DNA of 52,623 bases from Clostridiales bacterium. Its GTDB lineage: Bacteria; Bacillota; Peptococcia; DRI-13; UBA5745. A program made the position numbers and the translations under genes. Every line of letters starts with the position of its first letter. The first letter of the stretch is position 1. Under the pieces are notes generated by a model. It had not been told where the DNA came from and searched no databases. It saw only the letters and a program-made list of their open reading frames with translations. The DNA lies in contig WRIW01000012.1 in NCBI GenBank assembly GCA_009782505.1, forward strand, positions 1 to 52,623, given 5' to 3'. Shown piece by piece: positions 1 through 7,131 of this stretch.

Positions 1-110
1 TGACCATCGAGCTGATCACGCCCATCGCCATCGAGCAGGGGCTGCGCTTCGCTATCCGCGAGGGCGGCAGGACCGTGGGCTCCGGCGTCGTGGCTTCCGT
101 CATCGAGTAG
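1..110 (+). CDS. tuf: Elongation factor Tu, 3' end only (first tuf copy)
   Basis: The window opens inside a gene whose last 110 bases, including the TAG stop, are identical to the 3' end of the complete tuf gene at 17793-18983. It therefore encodes the C-terminal part of domain 3 of EF-Tu, the GTPase that carries aminoacyl-tRNA to the ribosome. Identity continues about 18 bases past the stop with one mismatch, which suggests recent duplication or ongoing gene conversion between two copies. The gene is cut by the window edge, so its start and full length are not visible. A tuf copy before the secE-nusG cluster is also found in proteobacteria (tufB). Confidence 0.95.
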   Translation, partial: TIELITPIAIEQGLRFAIREGGRTVGSGVVASVIE

Positions 111-134
111 AGTTATTTATATCTGTAAGGCAAA

Positions 135-170
135 GAGCCCCACTTCAAGATGTTTGAGCGGGGCTTTTTT
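135..170 (+). terminator. Intrinsic terminator after the first tuf copy
   Basis: An AGCCCC arm (136-141) pairs with GGGGCT (160-165), and a run of T ends at 170. It lies 25 bases after the tuf stop and before the promoter of the next gene, so it should separate tuf from the AMP ligase. Confidence 0.85.
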
Positions 171-182
171 CATCGCAGAAAC

Positions 183-211
183 TTGACTTTTTAGGCATGA
201 TGTAATACAGT
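183..211 (+). promoter_or_regulatory. Probable sigma-A promoter of the AMP ligase gene
   Basis: TTGACT at 183-188 and TACAGT at 206-211 are separated by 17 bases. The start codon at 250 is about 32 bases after the expected transcription start. The site falls directly after the tuf terminator, so the ligase is probably an independent transcription unit. Confidence 0.6.
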
Positions 212-249
212 TTTTTTGAGCAAACCGGGTTTTATGAGGGAGGCAGATA

Positions 250-1953
250 ATGGAAAATCAAAGTTACCTGGCAGGGTTTACGCCCTATCCCCGGGAAATA
301 GTTGAGAAGTATACTGCCGAAGGCTGGTGGGGGACGCAGACGATAGGCGACAGCTTTGACGAACTCGTCGGCCGGCACCCGGATAAAACCGCGATCATCG
401 ACGAAGGTAAACGGTTGACCTACGCCCAGTTTCAAAGGATGATCAATGCCTTTGCCGCGGCGCTGCTGGATATAGGGATCAAGAAGCACGACAGGGTACT
501 CATCCAGATACCAAACAAGCACGAATTCATCGTATCTTACATAGCCTGCCAGAAGATCGGCGCCATCCCGGTGCTGGCGGTGTCGTCCATGGGTAGGGTT
601 GAGATATCCTATATCATCGAGCTGACGGAGCCGTCGGCATGGATCGTAGCGGAAAGGGACGGCAGCAAGGAATTCCCCCACATGGTCAGGCCGCTGGTGG
701 AATCCGCCAAGAAGCCCATCAAGGTCGTGTATCTGATGGAAAGCGGCGACCCGGTGGCGAACTACGGCTCCCCCGACGATACGTTTTCCTACGATGAGAT
801 CATCAGGAAAGCGGAGGCGGCGGGCCATCCGGCGGATTATCTGGATCGTTTCCGCCCCGACCCAAACGACGTAGCCCATCTGCTCATCACGGGCGGGACT
901 ACCGGTTTATCCAAAGCGGTGCCCCGTACGCACAACAGCTACCTGGCTAACGTCCGCGCCACCAACGCGAGATTTGGCGCCGACAGCATATTTTATCTCT
1001 GCACCCCCATCGGGCATTCCATGGCTCTGGACGGCGCGATTGGAGGAAATATATGGCAGGGAAACACCCTTGTCATCACCAGAAAGTATAAGACCGCGGA
1101 TATACTGGCCGCCGTCAGCCAACAGAAGGTATCCGTGCTGAGGGTGGTGCCGACACAGTTTATCGGAATGCTGGATTTCCCGGACCTCTACTCTTATGAC
1201 CTGAGTTCCCTGAAGTCTTTCATGACCTCCGGCGCCGCTCTGGGCCCCGATGTGGCGGCGAAGGCGTATGAGTTCTGCCAGAAGATCGGATGCACCTTCT
1301 ACTGGAGTGGCTACGGCTCCAGCGAGGGGCCTTCCACAAAGCATATCATCGGCGAATCCATGGAAAAATCCCTTACCTCCGTAGGCGTATCCATGGTGCC
1401 GGGGAACCGCTGGACCGTGGTGGACGAAAACGAAGAGGAGCTCCCCTCCGGCTCTACCGGGGAGTTGGTGGTAAAAGGGCCCTCCGTATTTACCGGCTAC
1501 TTCAAGTCGCCAAATAACCGTGAGATATTTACGCGAGACGGATACTATAAGACCGGAGACTTGGGGAAGATCGACGAGGAAGGCTATATATACATCACCG
1601 GCCGCAGGAAGGACATCATCCAGCGCGGCGGGGAGACTCTGGCGCCCCAGGAGATCGAGCATGTGCTGGTCAATCACCCTGCCATAGCCCAGATCGCCGT
1701 CATCGGGATGCCCGATCCGTATATGGGCGAGAGGGCCTGCGCTTATGTGATACCGAAGCCCGGGACTTCCCTGACCTTCGATGAGATGATCGATTATCTC
1801 AAAGGCCTGGAGGTGGGTAAGCTCATGTGGCCGGAAAGGCTCGAGATCATCGACGCCATGCCTCTCACCGACATTGGCAAAATCGATAAGAAAGCCCTCC
1901 GGAAGGATATAAGCGATAAGCTTGAGAAAGAAGGCAAGTTAGCCGCGACCTGA
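250..1953 (+). CDS. Aryl-acid AMP ligase / acyl-CoA synthetase (ANL superfamily, DhbE/EntE-like)
   Basis: A 567-residue adenylate-forming enzyme of the ANL superfamily. It activates a carboxylic acid with ATP to an acyl-AMP, normally passing it on to CoA or a carrier protein. Visible motifs are the phosphate loop LLITGGTTGLSK (211-222), YGSSEG (355-360), YKTGDLG (433-439), the GRRKDIIQRGGE hinge (451-462) and PLTDIGKIDKK with the probable catalytic Lys544. The N-terminal YTAEGWW (21-27) and overall layout resemble 2,3-dihydroxybenzoate-AMP ligases. However, the family HN motif that reads the ring hydroxyl is HS here (GHSMAL, 255-260), so the substrate is probably not 2,3-dihydroxybenzoate. 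No carrier-protein or siderophore gene is nearby, so a CoA ligase for an aromatic or other acid is more likely. The start follows GGGAGG with good spacing. Confidence 0.85.
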   Translation: MENQSYLAGFTPYPREIVEKYTAEGWWGTQTIGDSFDELVGRHPDKTAIIDEGKRLTYAQFQRMINAFAAALLDIGIKKHDRVLIQIPNKHEFIVSYIACQKIGAIPVLAVSSMGRVEISYIIELTEPSAWIVAERDGSKEFPHMVRPLVESAKKPIKVVYLMESGDPVANYGSPDDTFSYDEIIRKAEAAGHPADYLDRFRPDPNDVAHLLITGGTTGLSKAVPRTHNSYLANVRATNARFGADSIFYLCTPIGHSMALDGAIGGNIWQGNTLVITRKYKTADILAAVSQQKVSVLRVVPTQFIGMLDFPDLYSYDLSSLKSFMTSGAALGPDVAAKAYEFCQKIGCTFYWSGYGSSEGPSTKHIIGESMEKSLTSVGVSMVPGNRWTVVDENEEELPSGSTGELVVKGPSVFTGYFKSPNNREIFTRDGYYKTGDLGKIDEEGYIYITGRRKDIIQRGGETLAPQEIEHVLVNHPAIAQIAVIGMPDPYMGERACAYVIPKPGTSLTFDEMIDYLKGLEVGKLMWPERLEIIDAMPLTDIGKIDKKALRKDISDKLEKEGKLAAT

Positions 1954-1979
1954 TCGGCCTGTTTTTCTGTATTACTATC

Positions 1980-2217
1980 CACGGGAGTGGGACTCAGGGT
2001 GTGGCTGTTTGCACGCGATGGATTGAACGGTTTTATCTGCCGGATAAGAAATCGCTAATCTGGCAAATCCGTAGGCGTGACACGATGTCACGCCAGACGG
2101 AATCGCGACACGGAAGTCGCGTTGTAGGCGGTAGGAGTTGCGTCGAACGATTTCTATATCTGGCTGAAACCGTGAACCATCGCGGTAAATAGGCGCACCC
2201 TGAGTCCTGCTCCCGCG
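1980..2217 (+). repeat. Palindromic structured repeat, copy 1
   Basis: Outer arms 1980-2021 and 2177-2217 are imperfect inverted repeats. Inside are a second long-range stem (2040-2054 with 2148-2163), a hairpin GGCGTGACA/TGTCACGCC (2074-2094) and a small hairpin around GCGAC/GTCGC (2105-2120). The core is nearly identical to the repeat at 41435-41695 and similar to the one at 6331-6579. It fills most of the gap between the AMP ligase and rpmG and ends 39 bases before the rpmG promoter. It contains an open frame of about 60 codons, but that frame is broken in copy 2. It could be a MITE-like element, a structured RNA or a transcription insulator. Confidence 0.85.
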
Positions 2218-2256
2218 AACTGAAACATTTCTGTCAAGCGGAATCGATGAAATTTC

Positions 2257-2285
2257 TTGACAGCGGCTTCTCCTTGTGATAAAGT
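2257..2285 (+). promoter_or_regulatory. Promoter of the rpmG-secE-nusG-ribosomal operon
   Basis: A perfect TTGACA (2257-2262) is followed after 17 bases by TAAAGT (2280-2285), preceded by TGA, an extended -10 feature. It lies 71 bases upstream of the rpmG start and just downstream of palindromic repeat copy 1. Confidence 0.8.
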
Positions 2286-2355
2286 CTTTTTGCTGTGGGT
2301 AAAACGCCGGGCAGCGATCCGCGTAGAGCAGCATTACCGTATCGGGAGGTGTAGT

Positions 2356-2517
2356 ATGGCGAAGGAAAACAGATCAAATATCATCCTGGCTTGTACCGAC
2401 TGCAAGCAAAGAAATTATACGACCGACAAGAATAAGAAGAACAATCCGGACAGGCTGGAGCTGAAGAAGTATTGCAAGTTCTGCAAGACACAGACCGTTC
2501 ATCGGGAGACCAGATAA
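2356..2517 (+). CDS. rpmG: Ribosomal protein L33 (zinc form)
   Basis: This 53-residue protein is L33 of the large ribosomal subunit. It keeps two CxxC pairs (CTDC near residue 13 and CKFC near residue 40), so it is the zinc-binding C+ form. The ATG at 2356 follows GGGAGGTG with good spacing. An upstream in-frame extension would begin inside the promoter and is not credible. It is the first gene of the rpmG-secE-nusG unit, the standard bacterial order. Confidence 0.95.
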   Translation: MAKENRSNIILACTDCKQRNYTTDKNKKNNPDRLELKKYCKFCKTQTVHRETR

Positions 2518-2540
2518 GACCGGAGTAGGAGTGTAGAAGT

Positions 2541-2756
2541 ATGGCAGTCGCAAAGGGCGAGAAACCGAACCTGTTCACAAGGCTCAAGAGGACTTTCCGC
2601 AACACGATCCAGGAGATGAAAAGGGTCCATTGGCCGGGCAAACGCGATCTGGCGGTATATACCGCCGTCGTCATCGGCGTGAGCCTTGTGGTGGCGCTAT
2701 TTATCTATATCCTGGATTCAGGCGTCGGCGCTTTGATGAACCTGATCTTGAGATAG
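2541..2756 (+). CDS. secE: Preprotein translocase subunit SecE
   Basis: A 71-residue single-span membrane protein, the small SecE form of Gram-positive bacteria. It clamps and stabilises SecY in the SecYEG export channel. A basic amphipathic N-terminal part with the family-typical EMKRVHWPGKRD (about 31-42) precedes one hydrophobic segment (about 44-65). It lies 23 bases after rpmG and 9 bases before nusG, the conserved order. The partner secY is in this window at 30691. Confidence 0.95.
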   Translation: MAVAKGEKPNLFTRLKRTFRNTIQEMKRVHWPGKRDLAVYTAVVIGVSLVVALFIYILDSGVGALMNLILR

Positions 2757-2765
2757 GCGGATAAC

Positions 2766-3293
2766 ATGGATAAAGACTGGTATGTTATTCATACCTACTC
2801 GGGTTATGAAAACAAAGTGAAGGCCAACCTGGAGAAGCGAATGGAATCCATGAATGTCGAGGACAAGATATTCCGGATCATGGTGCCCATGGACGACGAG
2901 GTCGAGTATAAAGACGGCCAGCGGAAAATCAATCATCGTAAAATGTTCCCGGGATATGTTTTGGTCGAGATGATCATGACCGACGAGACCTGGTACGTGG
3001 TGCGCAACACCCCCGGCGTCACCGGGTTTGTGGGCGCGGGCAACAGGCCTATACCTCTGAAAGAGGAAGAAGCTTCGCAGATATTACGCTATATGGGCAT
3101 GGATGAGGCGAGGCCGAAAGTGGAATTCGAATTAGGCGAATGGGTGCGCATCACCTCCGGGCCGTTTCAGGGCCTGGACGCGTCCGTTCAGGACATAAAC
3201 GCGGATAAGGGCAAGATCAAGGTCATGGCCAGTATGTTTGGCCGGGAGACTATGGTCGAGCTGGATTTCGGGCAAGTCCAGAAACTGGACTGA
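2766..3293 (+). CDS. nusG: Transcription termination/antitermination factor NusG
   Basis: 175 residues, the usual length. The N-terminal NGN domain carries WYVIHTYSGYENKV (about 5-18) and the MFPGYVLVEM stretch that contacts RNA polymerase. The C-terminal KOW domain starts at about residue 118 (FELGEWVRITSGPFQGLDA). NusG binds the polymerase clamp, controls pausing, and links transcription to Rho or ribosomes. It directly follows secE, as in most bacteria. Confidence 0.96.
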   Translation: MDKDWYVIHTYSGYENKVKANLEKRMESMNVEDKIFRIMVPMDDEVEYKDGQRKINHRKMFPGYVLVEMIMTDETWYVVRNTPGVTGFVGAGNRPIPLKEEEASQILRYMGMDEARPKVEFELGEWVRITSGPFQGLDASVQDINADKGKIKVMASMFGRETMVELDFGQVQKLD

Positions 3294-3381
3294 TTCATTT
3301 CGGGTGGGAGAGCTGCCGTTCGGTTTCGAATGAAAAAGCTCGTTATATACCACACATTATTTCAGAGGAGGTGTAACGGAC

Positions 3382-3807
3382 ATGGCAAAAAAGGTAATCG
3401 GATTCATTAAGCTGCAGTGCGCCGCGGGAAAAGCGAACCCCGCCCCTCCGGTGGGACCGGCGCTTGGTCAGCATAGTGTAAATATCATGCAGTTCTGCAA
3501 AGAGTTCAATGAGAGGACGGCAAAGCAGGCCGGCTTGATCATCCCGGTGGAGATATCGGTCTACGCGGATCATTCCTACTCATTCATTTGCAAGACCCCG
3601 CCCGCGGCAGTGTTATTGAAGAAAGCGGCCGGGATCGAGACCGCCTCGGGGGAGCCGAACCGGGTAAAGGTTGCGAAAGTGCCCCGGGACAGGGTCAGGG
3701 AGATAGCCGAGACGAAGATGGAAGACTTGAATGCCGCTTCCATTGAAGCGGCCATGCGTATGGTTGAAGGCACGGCCCGCAGCATGGGCATCGAAATCAC
3801 GGATTAA
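3382..3807 (+). CDS. rplK: Ribosomal protein L11
   Basis: A 141-residue L11 that binds 23S rRNA at the GTPase centre and helps elongation factors act. The N-terminal [21 protein letters not shown] region and the C-terminal rRNA-binding domain with RSMGIEI are typical. The ATG follows AGGAGGTG. The 88-base gap after nusG holds no clear terminator, so readthrough from nusG is likely. Confidence 0.97.
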   Translation: MAKKVIGFIKLQCAAGKANPAPPVGPALGQHSVNIMQFCKEFNERTAKQAGLIIPVEISVYADHSYSFICKTPPAAVLLKKAAGIETASGEPNRVKVAKVPRDRVREIAETKMEDLNAASIEAAMRMVEGTARSMGIEITD

Positions 3808-3831
3808 GCCAAGCATAAAGGAAGTGATCAA

Positions 3832-4527
3832 ATGGTAAAGCACGGAAAACGTTATCAGGACGCCGCGAAGAAAGTCGATAAGGATGCATTATACGACCCG
3901 GCCGACGCGATCCATCTCGTGAAAGAGCTGGCAAGCGCTAAATTTGACGAAACCATTGATCTGGCTTTCCGCCTGGGCATCGATCCGCGGCATGCCGATC
4001 AGCAGGTACGGGGCGCCGTAGTGCTGCCTCACGGTACGGGGAAGACGCAAAAGGTACTGGTCTTCGCCAAGGGCGACAAAGCCAAGGAAGCCCAGGACGC
4101 CGGGGCCGACTTCGTCGGCGACGACGACCTCGTCGCGCAGATACAGGGCGGATGGTTTGACTTCGACGTAGCCGTGGCTACGCCGGATATGATGGGGGCG
4201 GTAGGTAAACTAGGGAAGCTCCTTGGGCCGAAAGGGCTCATGCCCAACCCCAAGGTCGGTACCGTCACCATGGATGTGGCCAGAGCCGTCGCCGAGATCA
4301 AGGCAGGTAAAGTAGAGTACCGCGTAGAGAAGACAGGTATCATCCATGTGGTCATCGGCAAGGCCTCTTTCCAGGAGGATCAGCTGATGGAAAACTTCCG
4401 TACCATGGCCGATACCATCAACAAGGCTAAGCCTGCCGGGGCAAAGGGGCAGTATATACGGAGCGTCGCCCTGTCCACCACCATGAGCCCGGCGGTAAGG
4501 ATCAGCCCCCTCAAAGTCGTCAGCTGA
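3832..4527 (+). CDS. rplA: Ribosomal protein L1
   Basis: A 231-residue L1 that forms the mobile stalk at the ribosomal E site. Signature stretches are [14 protein letters not shown]-like (here [16 protein letters not shown]) and [18 protein letters not shown]. It is 24 bases after rplK, the usual pair. In other bacteria L1 represses translation of rplKA by binding their mRNA; no such site was identified here. Confidence 0.97.
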   Translation: MVKHGKRYQDAAKKVDKDALYDPADAIHLVKELASAKFDETIDLAFRLGIDPRHADQQVRGAVVLPHGTGKTQKVLVFAKGDKAKEAQDAGADFVGDDDLVAQIQGGWFDFDVAVATPDMMGAVGKLGKLLGPKGLMPNPKVGTVTMDVARAVAEIKAGKVEYRVEKTGIIHVVIGKASFQEDQLMENFRTMADTINKAKPAGAKGQYIRSVALSTTMSPAVRISPLKVVS

Positions 4528-4534
4528 GGAAGCG

Positions 4535-4760
4535 GCAGTCCTACGGACTCCAATCTGCTATCCGAAAAGCGCATGGGCGCAGATGTCCGTCAGGAGCCAA
4601 AAAGACAAGTCAATATGCCGTAGACAGCAGGTATCTTAAGGATGTAATCGGCTCTAAGCCGGCCTGCCGAGGTGGGTATTGGGACAACGGCGAAACTATG
4701 TTTGCCGTGACAGTTGATTCCGATCCCTCCGTGTGTCTGCGGAGGGTTTCATTTTATGGG
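4535..4760 (+). ncRNA. Ribosomal protein L10 leader RNA
   Basis: The 248-base gap between rplA and rplJ contains several pairing segments and the CCTGCCGAGGTGG string at about 4661-4675, which resembles the conserved core of the Bacillota L10 leader. It ends in a terminator-like hairpin just before the rplJ ribosome binding site. In the family, the L10-L12 complex binds this leader to regulate rplJL. The match is from memory of the family; a covariance search (Rfam RF00557) would settle it. Confidence 0.7.
4725..4755 (+). terminator. Attenuator hairpin in the rplJ leader
   Basis: CCCTCCG (4725-4731) pairs with CGGAGGG (4740-4746) around an 8-base loop, followed by TTTCATTTT. It ends 20 bases before the rplJ start, as expected for a leader that adjusts readthrough into rplJL. 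Confidence 0.7.
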
Positions 4761-4775
4761 AAAGGAGGAGTCTGT

Positions 4776-5303
4776 TTGGGCAGCCGTGAAGAAAAAGAAC
4801 AAATGGTCGCGGGAATTAAGGAAAAACTGGACAAAGCTCAATCGGTCATTCTGGCCGACTACCGGGGCGTTACCGTCAAAGAGTTTACCGGGCTGAGGGC
4901 GCAGCTCCGCAATGCGGACGTGGATCTTCAGGTGATGAAGAACACCTTAGGTAAGATCGCCGCGGAGCAGTCCGGCGTCGAGGATGTAGCGGAATACCTG
5001 ACCGGGCCCACCGTATGGGCTTTCAGCATGGGCGATCCGGCAAGCGCGGCTAAAATATTGAAGGAATTCGCCAGGACCCATCCGCACTTGGTGCTTAAAG
5101 GCGGGATACTGGAGAAGAAGGGCTTCGGGCCAAAGATGGCGGAAACGCTGGCCGATCTGCCGTCCAGGGAAGCATTGCTGGCGCAAGTCGCCGGATTGCT
5201 GCAGTCGCCGCTCACCGGTCTGGTACGGGTACTGCAGGGACCCATCAACAAATTCGGGTACGCGCTGGAAGATTATCGCAAGACACAGGAAAAATCAGCA
5301 TGA
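4776..5303 (+). CDS. rplJ: Ribosomal protein L10
   Basis: 175 residues with the TTG start at 4776, which follows AAAGGAGGAG and gives the usual N-terminus (GSREEKEQMVAGIKEKL). The frame stays open further upstream, but that would run through the leader hairpin. L10 anchors the L7/L12 dimers to the ribosome stalk base. The conserved ADYRGVTVKEFTGLR and MKNTL segments are present, and the C-terminal helix that binds L12 is at the end. It pairs with rplL 48 bases downstream. Confidence 0.95.
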   Translation: MGSREEKEQMVAGIKEKLDKAQSVILADYRGVTVKEFTGLRAQLRNADVDLQVMKNTLGKIAAEQSGVEDVAEYLTGPTVWAFSMGDPASAAKILKEFARTHPHLVLKGGILEKKGFGPKMAETLADLPSREALLAQVAGLLQSPLTGLVRVLQGPINKFGYALEDYRKTQEKSA

Positions 5304-5351
5304 AGCAGGCGTAGATCTGCACGAACACCGCATAAATAAGGAGGATATATC

Positions 5352-5735
5352 ATGTCAAAGATCACCGATATTATCGAACTCGTAAAAGGCCTTACCGTCC
5401 TGGAACTCAATGAACTGGTGAAGACATTTGAAGAGGAGTTCGGCGTATCCGCCGCCGCTCCCGTTGCCATAGCAGCAGCTCCCGCGGCAGGCGCCGCCGC
5501 CGCGGCCGACGCCGGCGAAGAGCAGAGCGAGTTTGACGTCATCCTGGCTGCGGCCGGGGAAAAGAAAATCAACGTGATCAAAGTGGTCCGCGAGTTGACG
5601 GCCCTTGGGCTCAAGGAAGCGAAGGATCTGGTTGACGGAGCGCCTAAGCCCGTGAAGGAGAAGGTCTCCAAGGAAGAAGCCGAGTCGGTCAAAGCCAAGC
5701 TGGAAGAAGCCGGCGCTACTGTCGAAGTCAAATAA
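5352..5735 (+). CDS. rplL: Ribosomal protein L7/L12
   Basis: 127 residues. An N-terminal dimerisation domain (1-36) is followed by an Ala-rich hinge (about 36-58) and a C-terminal factor-binding domain with [20 protein letters not shown] and DGAPKPVKE. It recruits translation GTPases to the ribosome. The ATG follows AGGAGGATAT. It is the last gene before a terminator, with PAP2 rather than rpoB as the next gene. Confidence 0.97.
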   Translation: MSKITDIIELVKGLTVLELNELVKTFEEEFGVSAAAPVAIAAAPAAGAAAAADAGEEQSEFDVILAAAGEKKINVIKVVRELTALGLKEAKDLVDGAPKPVKEKVSKEEAESVKAKLEEAGATVEVK

Positions 5736-5747
5736 ACGCTTTGACGC

Positions 5748-5777
5748 GGGGGGACGGAAAGCCGTCCCCCTCTGTTT
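5748..5777 (+). terminator. Intrinsic terminator after rplL
   Basis: A very stable stem of GGGGGACGG and CCGTCCCCC with a 4-base AAAG loop, followed by TCTGTTT. It lies 12 bases after the rplL stop and just before the PAP2 gene, so it should limit readthrough from the ribosomal operon. Confidence 0.8.
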
Positions 5778-5803
5778 CAGACACATGGCGAATAGGTGCG
5801 GGT

Positions 5804-6319
5804 ATGGGTTGGCTGAAAGGTTTCGACCGGAAAATATATGATTTTACTCTCCGTTTTTCCCAGGAGAGTTTTTCGCATAAGTATATGCGTTTTGTGAGCC
5901 GCAGCGGGGACCTTGGTATGATCTGGCTGCTGGCCTGCTTCATACTCATGTGCTTCCCGGCTTACCGCAGGACGGTGGAGCTGTGTCTGATTACCCTACT
6001 TTTCACCACGCTGCTGGGGGAAGGTATACTCAAACATATCTTCCGCAGGCCCCGGCCTTTCATCACCCACGGCCCGGTGAAAATGGGTATACCGGCGCCT
6101 ACCAGCTTCTCTTTCCCTTCGGGGCACACGGCTTCTTCCGTGGCCTGCGCCAGGATACTGGCCATGGTCAGCCCATGGGTGGCTCTGTGCGCCTTCTGCT
6201 ACGCGGGCCTTATGGGCTTCTCCAGGGTATATCTGAAAGCCCATTACGTGACGGACGTCATAGCGGGGGGGATAATCGGCCTGATTTGCGCCGAAGCGGT
6301 TCGCTGGTTTTTCCGATGA
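5804..6319 (+). CDS. PAP2-family membrane phosphatase
   Basis: A 171-residue membrane protein of the type 2 phosphatidic acid phosphatase family. All three catalytic motifs are present: K77...R84P85 (KHIFRRPRP), PSGH at 105-108, and S140R141...H147...D151. Members remove phosphate from lipid phosphates such as undecaprenyl diphosphate or phosphatidic acid. The exact substrate is not clear. Hydrophobic spans flank the motifs. The ATG at 5804 is chosen because an earlier in-frame TTG lies within the rplL terminator. It sits between rplL and rpoB, an uncommon place that interrupts the usual rplL-rpoB linkage. Confidence 0.85.
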   Translation: MGWLKGFDRKIYDFTLRFSQESFSHKYMRFVSRSGDLGMIWLLACFILMCFPAYRRTVELCLITLLFTTLLGEGILKHIFRRPRPFITHGPVKMGIPAPTSFSFPSGHTASSVACARILAMVSPWVALCAFCYAGLMGFSRVYLKAHYVTDVIAGGIIGLICAEAVRWFFR

Positions 6320-6330
6320 CTATTTCGTTG

Positions 6331-6579
6331 CTGTTCAGGGAGGTAGAAGCCCAAGGCATGGCTATTTGTAAGCGATGGATTGAACAGCTTCGCTTACCAG
6401 ATAAGCAATCGCAAATCTGGCTAATCCGTGGGTGCGACATGGATGTCGCACCAGACGGAACGCGACACGACGTCGCGTTGGAGTCGTTAGGATTTGCATC
6501 GAACGATTGCTATATCTGGCCGATGCTGTGAATCATCGCGGCAAATAGGTGTGCCTTGGGCTTCTACCTTCCTGAACAG
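6331..6579 (+). repeat. Palindromic structured repeat, copy 2
   Basis: The outer arms pair almost perfectly over the first 28 bases (CTGTTCAGG at 6331 with CCTGAACAG ending at 6579). The core matches copies 1 and 3, but several paired bases differ in a compensating way. The inner hairpin here is GGTGCGACA/TGTCGCACC (6431-6452), where the other copies have GGCGTGACA/TGTCACGCC. The second stem has CAATCG/CGATTG where the others have AAATCG/CGATTT. The loop of the inner hairpin is one base longer than in the other copies, which breaks any shared reading frame. The element lies between PAP2 and the rpoB promoter. Confidence 0.85.
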
Positions 6580-6622
6580 TCGTGCTTGAACTTCGATTTT
6601 ACCTGGAAAACAAAAAAATATA

Positions 6623-6651
6623 TTGACAGGCGCATTGAAATATGATAATAA
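6623..6651 (+). promoter_or_regulatory. Strong promoter of rpoBC
   Basis: TTGACA (6623-6628), a 17-base spacer and TAATAA (6646-6651), with TGA just before the -10, an extended -10. It lies in an AT-rich patch 43 bases after palindromic repeat copy 2. Transcription would begin near 6658, leaving a leader of about 470 bases before rpoB. Confidence 0.8.
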
Positions 6652-6657
6652 TATTTA

Positions 6658-7131
6658 ATGTGCCTTCTGAAGTAGCGGGGGCGACAGAGGCTTCTTGCTT
6701 CTTCTGTTTAAAGGGAAAAGCACAGAGAAATCCTACGTCAAAATGTTATTAGGATGGTGAGTTTTTCCATAATTATAATCCAGGTTTAATCTTTCATACA
6801 GCCGCGAAAGCAAGGATATCAACCTTGCTGTTGAGTGTTGCATACTGAAAAGTATGTCGGGCGCCGCCGGAAGTGAAAAACGAAATTGAGTGACGCAGGA
6901 TTTTTCGCTTTCGGCAAGGCAGCAGTGGCTTGCAGCCAATCGAGATGGGGCTTACGCCCACTCTCTTGGGCAAGCTGTGCATGGGTTCTGTTTACCAAAT
7001 CAAAGATTTGGACAGAGCCTCAAGCGACGGAAGTCGCGAGGGAGTGTACTTATGATGGTACATGATCGAGACGACTTAGGAAGCGGGCGCCGCCGAAAGT
7101 GAAAAAGACGCGTCAGAGGAGTGAAAAACTG
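6658..7131 (+). promoter_or_regulatory. Long structured leader of rpoBC
   Basis: No credible gene lies in these 474 bases. Several hairpins can be drawn: CATACT-GAAA-AGTATG (6841-6856), an arm pair at 6950-6975, GGTTCTGT...CCAAATC-AAA-GATTTGG-ACAGAGCC (6984-7019), and GCGAC-GGAA-GTCGC (7024-7037), two of them with GNRA-type loops. A 12-base string CGGGCGCCGCCG followed by A-rich sequence occurs twice, at about 6858 and 7084. Such a leader could regulate RNA polymerase synthesis or be a remnant of a mobile element. No known riboswitch class was recognised. Confidence 0.55.
6891..6923 (+). repeat. Short dispersed repeat, copy A (rpoB leader)
   Basis: This matches 24741-24788 and 30174-30220 over a consensus close to ACGCAGGATTTTTCGCTTTC followed by GGCAAGGCAAGC. 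In this copy the 3' half of the motif (CAAGCGACGGAAGTCGCGA) appears only at 7021, about 100 bases further on, as if the unit had been split by an insertion. Confidence 0.65.

Noticed and set aside
2001-2192. Open frame of about 63 codons inside palindromic repeat copy 1, with a matching frame in copy 3 (41476-41658).
   Set aside because: The likeness follows from nucleotide identity. Copy 2 breaks the frame with a one-base loop difference, and the conserved changes preserve base pairing rather than protein sequence.
1980-2217. Interpretation of the palindromic repeats as HEARO or omega RNAs of IscB/TnpB elements.
   Set aside because: No IscB or TnpB gene is beside any copy, and the long perfect terminal inverted repeats are not typical of those RNAs. 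It remains a hypothesis only.
6890-7102. 70-codon open frame in the rpoB leader.
   Set aside because: It spans hairpins and repeat sequence, lacks a ribosome binding site, and its product looks like translated structured RNA.
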